From Tretioscincus oriximinensis (lineage: Eukaryota > Chordata > Lepidosauria > Squamata > Gymnophthalmidae), in assembly GCA_022410635.1 (NCBI GenBank), contig JAJVDF010000953.1, forward strand, positions 1 through 64,000: a DNA stretch of 64,000 nucleotides, given 5' to 3'. The notes under the pieces are model-generated. The model worked only from the letters and a program-made list of their open reading frames with translations, was not told the DNA's origin and ran no database searches. Positions 1 through 9,925 of the stretch are shown piece after piece. Numbering within the stretch: position 1 is the first letter of the stretch; each line of letters begins with the position of its first letter. Position numbers and translations under genes: made by a program.

Positions 1-192
1 GTTGGCGAGGATCAACACTTCGAGGTATCCGATATTTCGGATTCCCGCCTCTTCCATGGGGAGCTTCAATACCTCGTCCATTGGAAAGGTTATCCTGTCA
101 CCGAACGTTCCTGGGTCCGCTCCTCTGATGTTCACGCTCCTACTCTCACCCGACGTTTTCATACTGCATTTCCTGATAAGCCACGCCCGTAG
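1..192 (+). CDS. C-terminal chromodomain of a Ty3/gypsy chromovirus Pol (5' part outside window)
   Basis: The frame is open from base 1 to a TAG at 190-192 (63 residues). It contains a chromodomain: FEVSDISDSR around residues 8-17, then LQYLVHWKGYP around 27-37 and a tryptophan in RSWV. The aromatic residues and the W-K-G-Y core are those of chromodomains fused to the integrase C-terminus in chromoviruses, where they steer integration toward particular chromatin. The stop lies 60 bases before a polypurine tract and the 3' LTR, as expected for the end of Pol. The rest of gag-pol is outside the window, so intactness cannot be judged, but the visible part has no frame break. A domesticated chromodomain gene is unlikely given the adjoining LTR. 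Confidence 0.88.
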   Translation, partial: VGEDQHFEVSDISDSRLFHGELQYLVHWKGYPVTERSWVRSSDVHAPTLTRRFHTAFPDKPRP

Positions 193-266
193 TTCTCTTC
201 TTCCGTTTTCCTCCTTCCCTTCGTGGCTCCCCTTTGGGGTTCCACTCTTTCTGGGTGGGGGGATGA

Positions 267-533
267 TGTTAGGTACTTTTGTCCCTTCTATATCTAGGAA
301 TTCCTTGTCTGGCCAAAGAGCATCGCTGGCGGGAGATTTACGACCCCTAATTGGTTAATGGTTTTATTACNCCCCATTTGCTTTTGGTTTATATACTATG
401 CGCCATGTTAACTTTCTGTTCTGCTTCTTTAATACAATGGAAACACGTTCCCTTCTGAGACTATCTTGTTGAATAAAGATTTAAAGACAATTCCATTTGT
501 CTTCCTTATTATACCGGAGAAAGATTCCTAACA
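267..533 (+). repeat. 3' LTR of the chromovirus
   Basis: The 267-bp segment begins TGTTAGG and ends CCTAACA, a perfect 7-bp inverted terminal repeat with the TG...CA termini of retroviral-type LTRs. A purine tract (GGGTGGGGGGATGA, 253-266) sits directly upstream and would prime plus-strand DNA. Inside are a TATA-like TTTATATACT (388-397) and an AATAAA signal (472-477), so promoter and polyadenylation signals are in the expected order. The 5' LTR and the left target duplication lie outside the window. Confidence 0.88.
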
Positions 534-731
534 GGTCCAAGCAATTATTAGGAACAAAGAACGTTTGCATTGCAAATTACTTCACCATTCCCCAGTCACA
601 CCAGAAGTTTTCTTAAATTTACCTTGTGTAATTTGCTTTCAAATAATCCATAATAATTTGAATGTGAAGGTCTATTGCTTGTGTTGTATACAATGGGCTT
701 TAGCGTGCTCTTACATTTCTCTATAAGCACC

Positions 732-812
732 GAGTCCTTGTAGCTCAGTAGCAAGACAAACTGCTTAAGAAGCAGATGGTTTCTAGTTCAACCTGCACCT
801 TCTCCCCTCTGA
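732..812 (+). repeat. Possible tRNA-headed SINE fragment
   Basis: A tRNA-like stretch carries an A-box-like TAGCTCAGTAGCA and, about 35 bases on, a degenerate B-box-like AGTTCAACCT. The body downstream is not recognisable. The tRNA arms are not paired well enough for a functional tRNA. It resembles the head of the SINE at 37662 more than the SINE family at 58219. Confidence 0.4.
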
Positions 813-1849
813 CCACTTGGGATATGTACAGCAGGGTTTATATACAATCTGTAGAGGAGAGGTCAGCCAATGGTATTGCTGTGTTTTCCCTATCTATCGT
901 TTCTTCTCAGGTTTTTTAAAATTCCTGAGAATGAGGTTACCTAGAGTTCATATCTTTCTGATAAAATCATTGCTAAGGAACCTGAGAAGCATGAGCAAAA
1001 GGAAGCCATAGGATTGCTAGATGACTGTTTACAGGATTATAGGCTTTGTGTTAGAAAATGTGGCCTGTATGGACATCAAAACAGGATGGCAAAAAATTCC
1101 ATATTTTTGGAGTATCTTGTCAAATGTAACCAATCATGTCACCAGTTTTTCTGATACCTAAGAAAGTTCTTTGTCAGGACTTAATGGTAACATTCCATGG
1201 TTGTTCACTTCATGGAACATGGTATTGTAGCAATCTGATGAAATGTCTAGATAGTGACACATTTTCGTGTTTTGTCAGTTCATTTTTGATTATTTTTATG
1301 AGAATTTTGGAAACTTCAAAGTAGTATTAAGAGAGATTGGAAATGTTTAGGGCAGTGAAAATGTCAATAAAAATGAATCGCTGTCTACAGTAAAATAAGT
1401 TTTAGTAAAGTAACAAATATGTCAGTGTTAGTCTTTTATATTTTATGTTTTTCAGAATCTTTAGATGAAAAGGTTTTGTGTTCTTTTTTTCAGTTCCAAA
1501 AAAGAAATGATAATAAAAGCAGTTCTGTTTCTAAATCCAACTAAATTTGTGATACAGATTATGTGGAGTTTAGCCATAAATATCTAGTATTTTTAATATT
1601 GTAAAACCAACTCAAAGATTTTCTGTAAGCCAAATAGAGAAGCTAGTTATGAGTTTGCCTGGGCAGATTTATCATTAAATTTATGTTTTAAAATTATGTT
1701 TAAACTCTTAAAATATTTGCTGAACTGTTATCCTAATTTCTTCAGAAAAATACTGAAATTATTTATTTCATTATGATTTTAGGAAGAAAACAAAGTTGGN
1801 AATAATCAGTTCCTGAAAATTACCGTATTTGTCAAATCCTGTACGCACT
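813..1849. other. No recognisable feature
   Basis: AT-rich non-coding sequence. The short open frames show no family motifs and no coding bias that I can see. Confidence 0.5.
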
Positions 1850-1918
1850 TACTATGCTAAATCTCTATTACAAAAGTCAAATTTGTTTGATCCAGATTGG
1901 CTCCAAGTGTGCATAAAG
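1850..1918 (+). repeat. Fragment of dispersed repeat B
   Basis: The stretch ATGCTAAATCT followed by TTTGATCCAGATTGGCT resembles sequence at 63288-63345 and 25465-25530 in wording and order. The family is unnamed here; it may be an old non-autonomous DNA transposon. Confidence 0.4.
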
Positions 1919-2984
1919 GTGCCTGCAATTTCTATTGTCAAAACAAGGAAACTTTCCCCATCCATATGGGCCAGCCCAGTGGGTGAGAAGTAAATCTCAA
2001 AGATTTCTAGAGCACATGAAGGTGTGCCTCCTCCTTCTAATGAAATACTTTGAAATACTGTTTTTCAAAGATTGTATTCTTTTATTTATATGTAAATTCA
2101 TTTTTTTGCCGTTTCCTGTCTTTGCAGTGGTATGATGGAAACTAGAAGACTTCAATTTTATCAAAGTGTCGACACTTGAGGGTGAAAAATTGGACAATTA
2201 ATCAGGATGAAAAGGGCAGCTGCTTTTAAGACACAAATTAACGCTTTGAACAATAATTTTCGTCAAGGGCAACAGAGCCAGGTTGTCAGAAGTCTTTCAA
2301 GCAGAGTTTTTCCTGCAGACATTATGCTGAATGAGACATTTCAAAATCCAACCAGATACAGAAGTTACAAAAAAAAAGCATTTGATCCTTAAGAAAGGAG
2401 TACCACATTAATTCACATTAAGTCCCACACCTTTTTTTTGCACTTGTCTGATCTTGATAGATTGTAGAAACCCAGCAATTACAGTTTGATTCACCTAATC
2501 ATATGCCATCCATCCAGAATTGTGACCCACCTTCATGTTTTGCTTATTTTCTGTAAAGTGCTTAAAGCTCATTTTAAAAATTCAGGATTCAGATTCTCCA
2601 ACTAGGAACTGAAACTGGACCCAGAGCAAAGGAGAAGCCTATATATAGGACATGCCTTACCAAAGAAGATACATTGCATCTGAAGAGGCCATTGCAACAG
2701 GGTTTGCACTATGAACCAGAAGGTCTACAATTCAAATAATTATGTGAAGCCATTATGGGCCTTTTTGCACACACACATGTAATCACTATTCCTCAATCAC
2801 TCCCAAAGCATTCTTAAATTTACTCTAAAATTTAACTTTCTATGTTGTGGAAACATTTCTGCAGAAAGCGCAAATACAGTTTTTCANTTCTTTGTCAGAT
2901 GTCATTTTTCACCCAGTTTCAGTGAGGAACACAATTTGGGCCTGCAATTCTTGGCTGAAAAAGGCTGAAAAATCTCAGAAATTT
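1919..2984. other. No recognisable feature
   Basis: Non-coding sequence with short spurious frames. Nothing here matches other parts of the window by eye. Confidence 0.5.
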
Positions 2985-3095
2985 GATGTCACTTACAATC
3001 CTGTCCTGGATGTGACATCACTCTGGGCACCATTTTCAGAAGCAGAGACAGGAAATGACATAATTTGTGATGCCACTCCTGGCCCCAGTGGAATC
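2985..3095 (-). repeat. Fragment of dispersed repeat C (TGACATC-rich)
   Basis: Contains GATGTCAC, TGTGACATCAC and GGAAATGACAT around GAAGCAGAGACAGG. The complement of this arrangement appears at 19560-19845 as GTGACATCATT plus TCTCTGCTTCT and AATGGCGC. The shared order suggests copies of one old repeat in opposite orientations. Confidence 0.4.
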
Positions 3096-3616
3096 TCGTA
3101 CATTGTTATTCAAGAATGCATGCTTCGTATTGGAGTGGATAATCAGACAAAATGTATGAGATTCTCATGAGAATCTCAGCACTTGGGTGACAACTAGGCA
3201 TGTAGAATAAATAAAGGGTAGACAATGCAGCCACTGCATGTCCTGCTAGTATTGAAAAGAAAACTCTTTAAACCCACAAAGCCCTCATTGATTTTGATTC
3301 AAATAACATAAGGAACAGCTCCTGTCATGTGAGCTAAGCGCATCTGGTGAAGACATGTCCTTTTCATTGTTGTGCATTTTGAACGTTAAAAAGAGAGAAA
3401 ACCAAAAGTAATATTAGATCTTTGTGTGGTGCATTTAAAGCATCTACTGTCAACTGGCCAATAATAGCTGAAATATAAACCAACACATTTTATTAATAAA
3501 CACATATGTTCATGGGTGATTTTAAGAAAATAATTTTGATGGTCCTATTAAATAGCAGAGAAAGCTTACCACTGGAAAAGTATATGTACTATTTAATTAT
3601 TTTTTAAAANTTTTTT

Positions 3617-3641
3617 ATTATTATTATTATTATTATTATTT
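3617..3641. repeat. (TTA)n microsatellite, tail of the adjoining antisense L1
   Basis: About eight TTA units next to a T run. On the minus strand this is an (AAT)n/A-rich tail following the L1-like 3' UTR at 3642-3756. Confidence 0.75.
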
Positions 3642-3756
3642 TCGCACAAAAAAGAGATAAATGCATACAAAAAGAAAGGGATGCATACACAACAATAAGA
3701 GATACATACACAACAATAAGCCCTATCCCCCCACTCCAGGAGACCATTTGAATATG

Positions 3757-4173
3757 TCACAGCAATAATTGCAGTAAAAATCTTTGATCATAACACATAG
3801 CAACGATATGGGACAATATAACACTTCTATTTGAGTTTACACCAAAGGCTATTAACTTTTGCCAATTTGTTTCCCAAGTGGAGCTGGTTATGACTCCTGA
3901 AGCCAAAAGTCGTTTTTCCCTTATAACATCAAATAGTAGGAATTCGGACAGATAGTCATACCATAAATTAAGAGTCCATTTATTCCTGTCCTTCCATCCT
4001 CTTGCGACCGTTAATTGCCCCGCCCAGATCGATCTCTCCAAAATATAGATGTCACTCGATTGTAGGTGGAGGTTCTTGCATCTGTACATCATTAACATTG
4101 GGACACTTTTTTGTAAATTTACCCCTAGGATATCATATAGTTCTTTGAGTACAGAGTCCCACCAGTTCTTGTT
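3757..4173 (-). pseudogene. L1-like ORF2 protein, C-terminal fragment
   Basis: The frame reads NWWDSVLKELYDILG, then SIWAGQLTVARGWKDRNKW, then an LWYDYLSEFLLFDV segment, before a stop at 3757-3759. In L1-type ORF2 proteins the C-terminal third has this pattern: an N/L-rich helix, a segment resembling 'LTAARLLIAxxWK', then 'W...' and an acidic helix. The frame is open without breaks for about 135 residues and extends upstream of the methionine at 4098, so that methionine is not a real start. Reverse transcriptase and endonuclease are absent because of 5' truncation. A Tx1-clade LINE is the main alternative. Confidence 0.55.
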
Positions 4174-4175
4174 AT

Positions 4176-5512
4176 GCTTGTAATGCTACAAATGACAAAG
4201 CTCATTTCAACCAGATGCTGAATATCTCCTTAGTGTGACTGTCCTGAAGGCTTTAGGCAGGTACCGACAGATGCTATGGAGCAGTTCATTATTGGGTTGC
4301 TAGCACGCTGTTGTTATAAAAAGGGCATTGTGGAATAAACGTTTGCAGTGTTCAATACCAAATGCAGTTTGAAATTGTTGTAACCTCCTTGAGCAGGTGG
4401 AATGTGAAGTCATTTTCAAGCTTGAATTTTTCTTCTTTAATAAACTGCTAAAGGGGCTGCTTAAAGTAAACTCACAGAGCAAACTTTCCTGAGGCCTGAA
4501 ATGTGTAAATAGCGTTGTACAAATGATTGTGTGTATTGATTAAATACACAGAAGACATCCTGCTATTGATTTGATTCTGAAACTGTTTGAGGCTAGGGGA
4601 TTAAAATGTCTTAAGTGTGTTAATAAGGTTTTGGAACTGGTCAGGAAAAGAAGAGGTCATTGTATGGGATTTCAAAGGCACAGTGAATAACAGATGAGAA
4701 TTCTTCCCTGCGAAACTTAAATAACGAACTGTAATCCGTAATCTCTTGCTTTGAAGTATCCTCACTGTCAGCTTTGCAAACAAAAAGTTTAGAGTATGGC
4801 TGTCTGAGAGTTTGGTCTTAGAAGTGTCTTCTAATTGCACTGTGCACACTTAAGACAGGGAAAGAACACACAAACACACACACACACACACACACATACA
4901 TATCCCCGCTTCATTGCTGCATGCGTTCTTTTAGGTCATTTCTGCACTGTTCCATCTCCATGCATTCAGAATCAGTGGATCTGGAACAGCTAGGCCTGTT
5001 GATTCCAAATACAGGAAAACATAAGCAGATCAATGCTATCTGCACAAAGATGTTGATCTAGTGCCTGTTAGGGCTAAAACAAAAGGTCCATTCCTCAGGG
5101 CTTCTGGGAAATGTATTTCAGTGGGCTGTTATAGTGTACCATATAATTTATTCTCTGGTAGTTCTGAATATCCCTTGTGTTCTGGATCAAGACTGCTGGA
5201 TCCAATTTAACATTAAGTTCCCAGTACATTCCATTTTTGCAGCTAGTATTTCTTAATGGTTATCTTCCGGATGTAATTAAGAAGTGCATCTTTGAACAAC
5301 AACTAGGTCTGATATACCAGTTAATTTCTTGGACACATACAGCAGCTTTAATATTGGCCAAAAGAATATTCTGCAGCCATTTGTTCTCGGAAAAAATTTT
5401 TTTGCAGACCTTTCTGAGACAGAGAATATTTCACAAGAATCTCTTNAGTTTTGGAAAAACAAGACTTTTTTTCCAAAATGATTCTATAGATACAAATTGG
5501 AGTTTGATCCAT
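4176..5512. other. No gene; unique-looking non-coding sequence
   Basis: No transposon motif recognised. The part at about 4190-4860 lacks obvious repeats and contains several homeodomain-like TAAT/ATTA and A+T blocks. A perfect (CA)n tract lies at 4866-4896. Confidence 0.45.
4866..4896. repeat. (CA)n microsatellite
   Basis: About fifteen CA units with one early interruption (CAAACACA). Long dinucleotide runs of this sort are usually length-polymorphic. Confidence 0.9.
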
Positions 5513-5577
5513 TCATTCATTTATATTTATATTCCACTCAATACCCAAGAATCTCAGAGTAGGTCAAAGTAGACTTC
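5513..5577 (-). repeat. Old L2-type 3' tail, antisense
   Basis: ATTTATATTTATATTCCACTC followed by a degraded match to AAGGTCTCAGGGTGGCC, the antisense order seen in the clearer L2 tails at 41375 and 58970. Only the tail is recognisable. Confidence 0.45.
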
Positions 5578-5957
5578 CAAAACAGATATTGGGTTTTTTT
5601 TAAAAAAAAAAAATATCACACAAATAACATTAAAAAAATAGAACATACAAAGTTTGGTGGGAAAGAACGATAAATATGGAATGTCGTTAGAAATAGATTG
5701 ATGAAAATACGAGAAATAGTCATATTTATCTGTTACGTTTCCTTGTATTCTTACCACATGACATGTCTCATAAGTTATTGTTGCACCTGTTTTACTATAA
5801 TTCCTAGCATTCTCTGCAAGCCAATAGCCAATGAACTTTTACATCTAGCATCTAAGTCCCACGATATTTACCATTTTCCCACAATGGAAGGCCCCACAAA
5901 GACTTTTTAGTGAGTTTACACTGTAATCTCAAATGAAGTCAGAAAAAAGGAGCTTTT
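5578..5957. other. No recognisable feature
   Basis: Contains a T/A homopolymer at about 5588-5613 and otherwise anonymous AT-rich sequence. Confidence 0.5.
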
Positions 5958-6497
5958 GACAAGTTCCTCATCAAAGGCTCTTAAAAAAACTCTTCAATCA
6001 TGGAATAAGAGGATAGTAATAAGTGGATAGTTTCCTGGTTAGGAAACGGTGAGGAGGAGAGTTCCCCAGGGTTCAGTACTACACCCCTGCTTTTCAATAT
6101 ATTCACAAACGATCTGGATGCTGGAGTAAAGAGTGAAGTAGCCAAGTTTGCTGATGACACTAAACTGTTCAGAATGGTTAAAATTGAAAGTGATTGTAAG
6201 GAACTCCAGAGTGATCTTCTGTAACTGGGCAAATGGGCAACAAAGAGGCAAATGCACTTCAACTTAAGCAAGTGTAAAGTCATGCATATTGGGGCAAAGA
6301 ACCCCAATTACTCATACCTACTTGTTGGAACCAAGCTTTCTGTAACAGACCAGAAAAGGATCTTGGGGTGTTGGTGGATAGCTTAATGAAGGTATCAACC
6401 CAGCAGTCAAAAAGCAATTCCAATATTAGATATCATGAAAGGAATCAAAAANAAGTCAGCAAGTGTTGTTTTGCCTCTTTATAAGTTTGTAGTGATT
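5958..6497 (+). pseudogene. CR1 ORF2 reverse transcriptase fragment
   Basis: The fragment starts near CCTCATCAAAGGCTC (VPHQRL-like) and runs through the CR1 reverse transcriptase core: FNIFTNDLDAG, then KFADDTKLF with both catalytic aspartates of motif C, then MHFNLSKCKVMHIGAKNPN. It ends in the KKSASVVLPLYK region. Compared with the copy at 15207-17337 there is a deletion just after the start and a TAA at about 6222. Several frame changes and an N make it a pseudogene. Flanking sequence on both sides is unrelated to CR1, so both ends are truncated. Confidence 0.82.
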
Positions 6498-7169
6498 ACA
6501 ATAGTTTGGATAAGTGATTTATTTGAATATTGTTTGGGGAAAATGGAGGAAAAAGTTATGGAATGATGAAAATGTGTATAAGTCATTTCTGTCAATTAAT
6601 AAGGAAAATTTGTTCTTAAATAAAAGTGATGTATTAAAATTGAGGGAGGCAAATATTCTAATTATAAAAGATAGCCTGAATAACCATAACCAACCTTTAT
6701 TCCTAGCGAGAAAGGAGCGACCACAATGGCCAGTTCAAAATTAGAGTGATTCAAGTATAGTTAAAAAGAGAAATAAGTACAGCAGGAGGAAGTTTGGATC
6801 AGAAGACAGATATGGAAAAGGAGTTGCAAGGAAAATTTACAGGACNATAACTTATAAATCTTCAACTATGGGTAATGCATTGGCACAATTTTGGAGATCC
6901 AACATATCTCTGATGGCAAAACAGCTAAAGGAAAAGGTTTAAAAATGAAAGATTAAGGGATGTTNGAATGAAAGTTTTATGAAGGTGGTACAGAACTCTC
7001 ATCAGACTCACACATATGATTCATGGGATATCATGGGATTCATGGCATTGCCAAACTGTGACACACTGGCACCTTTGGTGGGCTTAAATAGACCTGACAG
7101 AGTTTTTCTGATACTATTTTTAATTTTTACATGTGGGTTGTATTACTTTTAGGGCATATTTGAGTGGTT
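6498..7169. other. Unassigned sequence, possibly an old LINE remnant
   Basis: A 76-residue open frame at 6514-6744 is lysine- and asparagine-rich and vaguely L1-like, but I see no diagnostic motif. The rest to 7169 is anonymous. Confidence 0.25.
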
Positions 7170-7327
7170 TTGTGGTTTGGTTGAGTATTTCTGAAATGCC
7201 CTCTGCAGAGAGTCAAGAACAGGTAACGATTTTGCCTCCTTCTGTTCCAGATTGCCCAGGTCCACTTTGTGGGCCACTGTGTGAGACAGAATTCTGGACT
7301 AGATGGGCTCCTCTTATGTTCTTATGA
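7170..7327 (+). mobile_element. CR1 3' UTR end
   Basis: Carries the CR1 3' sequence in order: CTGCAGAGAGTCAAGAACAG, CCCAGGTCCAC, GTGTGAGACAGAATTCTGGA, CTAGATGGGCT, and the terminal CTTATGTTCTTATG octamer repeat. It matches the end of the longer copies at 17150-17337 and 44870-45003. Only the last 160 bases are present, typical 5' truncation. Confidence 0.82.
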
Positions 7328-8699
7328 CCCCTTTGGTGTAACTGCATGAGGGAATGCCATATATGTTGTGCACGTAACATGCATGACATCTCCTCATCCA
7401 ATTACAGAGAGAGCATGGACCTGTGTAGTCACATCAGCTCCCTTCACAACGGTTCCAATGCTAGGAATGTAAAGGAAGAAATCCATGATTTCTAAGACCA
7501 ATTCTAATCAGGCAAGTGTGATAACTTAAGTATGGAGATATANGTTAACAGTGCACATTGTTAGTGTTACATCAGAACGTATGAAGAAATAAATCAAAGT
7601 ATGAATTGTTCTTAGCCTTCAAAACAATACAGATAATTAGCTTTCAGTAATTTTATATTTCTATGGGACTACTGTATATGTTACTTAAGAGTTTTTGTCG
7701 CCTTCTTGGTTCTTGTTGAAATACCTTCTGTGTGAAATTCTGGGATTGTTTTATTACCATTAGATGGGCAGGTCATTCATATTTTCTGTCAAAACTTTTG
7801 CCTGGCCATTATGTGTGTGTTTCTATTTAATTTCACTGTTGCTATAGATATAAACTTTCTCTCAATTAATTTTACAAAATGAAACAAGGAGTTAAGTTGG
7901 AGCCTCAGAGTCTGCAGTTTGTAACTTAACATCCTGCTTTTGCAAAATTTGTTCCGGTGCTGACACAAAGCTCTATTTAATGGGCTGCCANTCACTGCAA
8001 GTCACGTACAGTGTCCCAAGTCCTCAAGGTTGTTTTAAAAATGTTTTTGTATATACAGTATATTTCCCTTTTCTCTTCATTAGACAGCGCAGTGTAAAAA
8101 CAAACAGAAATTCCAACTGGAGCTCAAAGAAGGAAAATCTTATGTATTTATTAACATTAGGTTGCTATATAGCTTTATAAAGTACCTATGTTTTCATGGC
8201 TGGTCGTTCAGAAATATAAAGGTTGCCTTTCCTCACTGTTTTCTTTTTTTAAAAAAAAAAAAACTTGGGATAACTGTATTTCATTGATTGGCACTTATCC
8301 TCTTGATTTCAGATATCCCTCTAGTGTGATTTCAGTTCTTTTAGGTCATGTGAATTCTTAGGCTATGCTTTCACTTTCTACTTAAATATAATTTATTAAC
8401 TCTCCACACCATTAGGTATTATNCCTATATCTCCATCTTTTGTCTCAGAAATGTACACTTTCCCAAACTGACTGCTATTCAGCTTCTATCTGACTTTTCT
8501 CCAGAGAACCATTTAAAACATGTTTGCAACCTTTTTAGATCTAGGTGCCAATAGTGCTAATGATCTCTTCTATACAAGTTCATCCTATCAATCTAACCAT
8601 TCCTAACAAATTTGAACCCTTCTTCTCAACACCACTGCCTCATCCACACAGTGATGGATCCTGAGCTTCACCTATTAGCACTGAAAACTGCAAGTTTGG
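7328..8699. other. No recognisable feature
   Basis: Non-coding; a T7A13-like homopolymer lies near 8246-8264. No gene or repeat family recognised. Confidence 0.5.
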
Positions 8700-8771
8700 A
8701 GACCCTAGACTTCAGAAGGGACATCCAGGGTCATTGAGTCCACTCTCTGGTCAATGCAGGATTCACTAAAC
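8700..8771 (-). mobile_element. Old CR1 3' end, antisense (first part)
   Basis: On the plus strand AGAAGGGACATCCAGGGTCA then TTGAGTCCACTCTCTGG and CAATGCAGGATTCAC follow the antisense 3' UTR of bird- and reptile-type CR1. The element resumes at 9646 with the same terminal 14 bases, so it looks interrupted. Confidence 0.6.
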
Positions 8772-9645
8772 TCTGGGGGCATGCATGCACAGCTGCTCTG
8801 TTCCTCTCTGATGATCCTTGCTAAACTTTTAAAAATAGGAAGTGTCTTAGATAACCTCTGAAGGAAAGAAAACAATCAGAAGAAAGCAAAAACTGCTGAC
8901 CAAGATCTTTTTCCTGGTCTGTCACAAAAAGCAAAAGTGGTTAGGAGTCATTGAGGATCTTTGCCCCAATGTGCATGACTTTGAATGTATACTCACGGAT
9001 TTGAAAGGCTTTAATTTGAAAGATGACAATTCCTGTTCAACAAGACAGTTACTGATGGCNGCAACTTCGCCAACAAATGGAGAAAGAGTGATGAATGGTT
9101 ATTAGAAAAATTGTACTGTTATATTTTAGATCAGCTAAAATTTTATAAACTACAGGGGGAAAGTATGTTTTAGTAATGTAGTGATAAAAGGAAGAGCAAT
9201 CAATAAATGGAAGAGATTTCTAGTTAACAATAAAATTATGTGTAATAATCTCGATTTACTAATTATGAGTTGCTTTCATACCAAGTTTGCAGTGGATGGG
9301 GAGAGGGGAAATGGAAACTTAAAATNGTAAAACATTTTTCCCCTTCATTTAATTGTTACTTTATATCTCACATTGACTCTCCCTGTCACAGTAATCTATG
9401 AAGGCTTTGTATTTGGACAACATTTGGATGAACGTCACTGCCTAGAGTGATATCATCAAGGTTCTAAAGCCAGGGCCAGGCTGCTGCTGGCTGCCATGTA
9501 ACCCAGCAGCAGGCACAAGAAAAGAACAATACANGAAGAGGCAAGGAGGAACATGAACAGTGGGAGGGAGGAAGGGTAAGCTAGACATCACCACCAAGGT
9601 TGCATTAAACTTAGGAACAGCTTATTCCACTAATCATCACAAAAG
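8772..9645. other. 874-bp segment bracketed by a 14-bp direct repeat
   Basis: AGGATTCACTAAAC occurs at 8758-8771 and again at 9646-9659, where the interrupted CR1 continues. That is what a target-site duplication around an insertion would look like. The segment has no clear poly-A, terminal inverted repeats or coding frame. An antisense CR1 piece of a different subfamily lies inside it at about 8905-8990. Confidence 0.4.
8905..8990 (-). mobile_element. CR1 ORF2 scrap, antisense
   Basis: AAGATCTTTTTCCTGGTCTG ... TTTGCCCCAATGTGCATGAC parallels the antisense CR1 at 17800-17890, where the plus strand encodes the complement of a CKVMHxGAKN motif and the downstream DQQRDL motif. Too short to say more. 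Confidence 0.5.
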
Positions 9646-9925
9646 AGGATTCACTAAACCATCCCAGACTGTCTAAACCTGTTTGAAGATTTCCATCAAA
9701 GGGGAACTCATCTGCCATGNCAACCTACTCCAATGACCCTCACTGACAGAAACTTTTTTCCAGTATCTTCTCCCTTGGAGATTCATCCCATGCTTCTAGT
9801 GCTTCATTTTACTAGTGAGAATAAGATTGCTCTCTCAGCATTGTGGCATCCTTTCAGGCACTTGTAGAGAGATATCATGTCTCATCTCAGTCTTCTCTTT
9901 AAGACTAAAATCAGTTATCATTTAA
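9646..9925 (-). pseudogene. CR1 ORF2 C-terminus and 3' UTR, antisense (second part)
   Basis: On the minus strand the sequence reads MISLYKCLKGCHNAERAI, then KKFLSVRVIG with a lost segment where a WNSLP-type motif would be. The 3' UTR follows with CAAACAGGTTTAGACAGTCT. These are the final motifs of the bird-like CR1 ORF2, which differ from the RGDLIEVYKIMHG subfamily elsewhere in this window. Stops and an N show it is dead. It is the older of the CR1 lineages here, judging by decay. Confidence 0.65.

Larger units (their letters stand above)
3605..4175 (-). mobile_element. 3' end of an L1-clade LINE
   Basis: On the minus strand an ORF2-like C-terminal region runs from about 4175 to a stop at 3757. 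A short 3' UTR with two tandem-like GTATGCAT/GTATGTAT segments follows, then an (AAT)n/A-rich tail. The insertion is heavily 5'-truncated, which is usual for L1. The family is inferred from the protein motifs, not from the UTR. Confidence 0.62.

Noticed and set aside
732..812. Possible tRNA gene
   Set aside because: A- and B-box-like words are present, but the arms do not pair as a tRNA and the B box is degenerate. It is better read as a SINE head.
5177..5572. 131-codon open frame
   Set aside because: No recognisable motif, contains an N codon, and its 3' third crosses an antisense L2-type tail.
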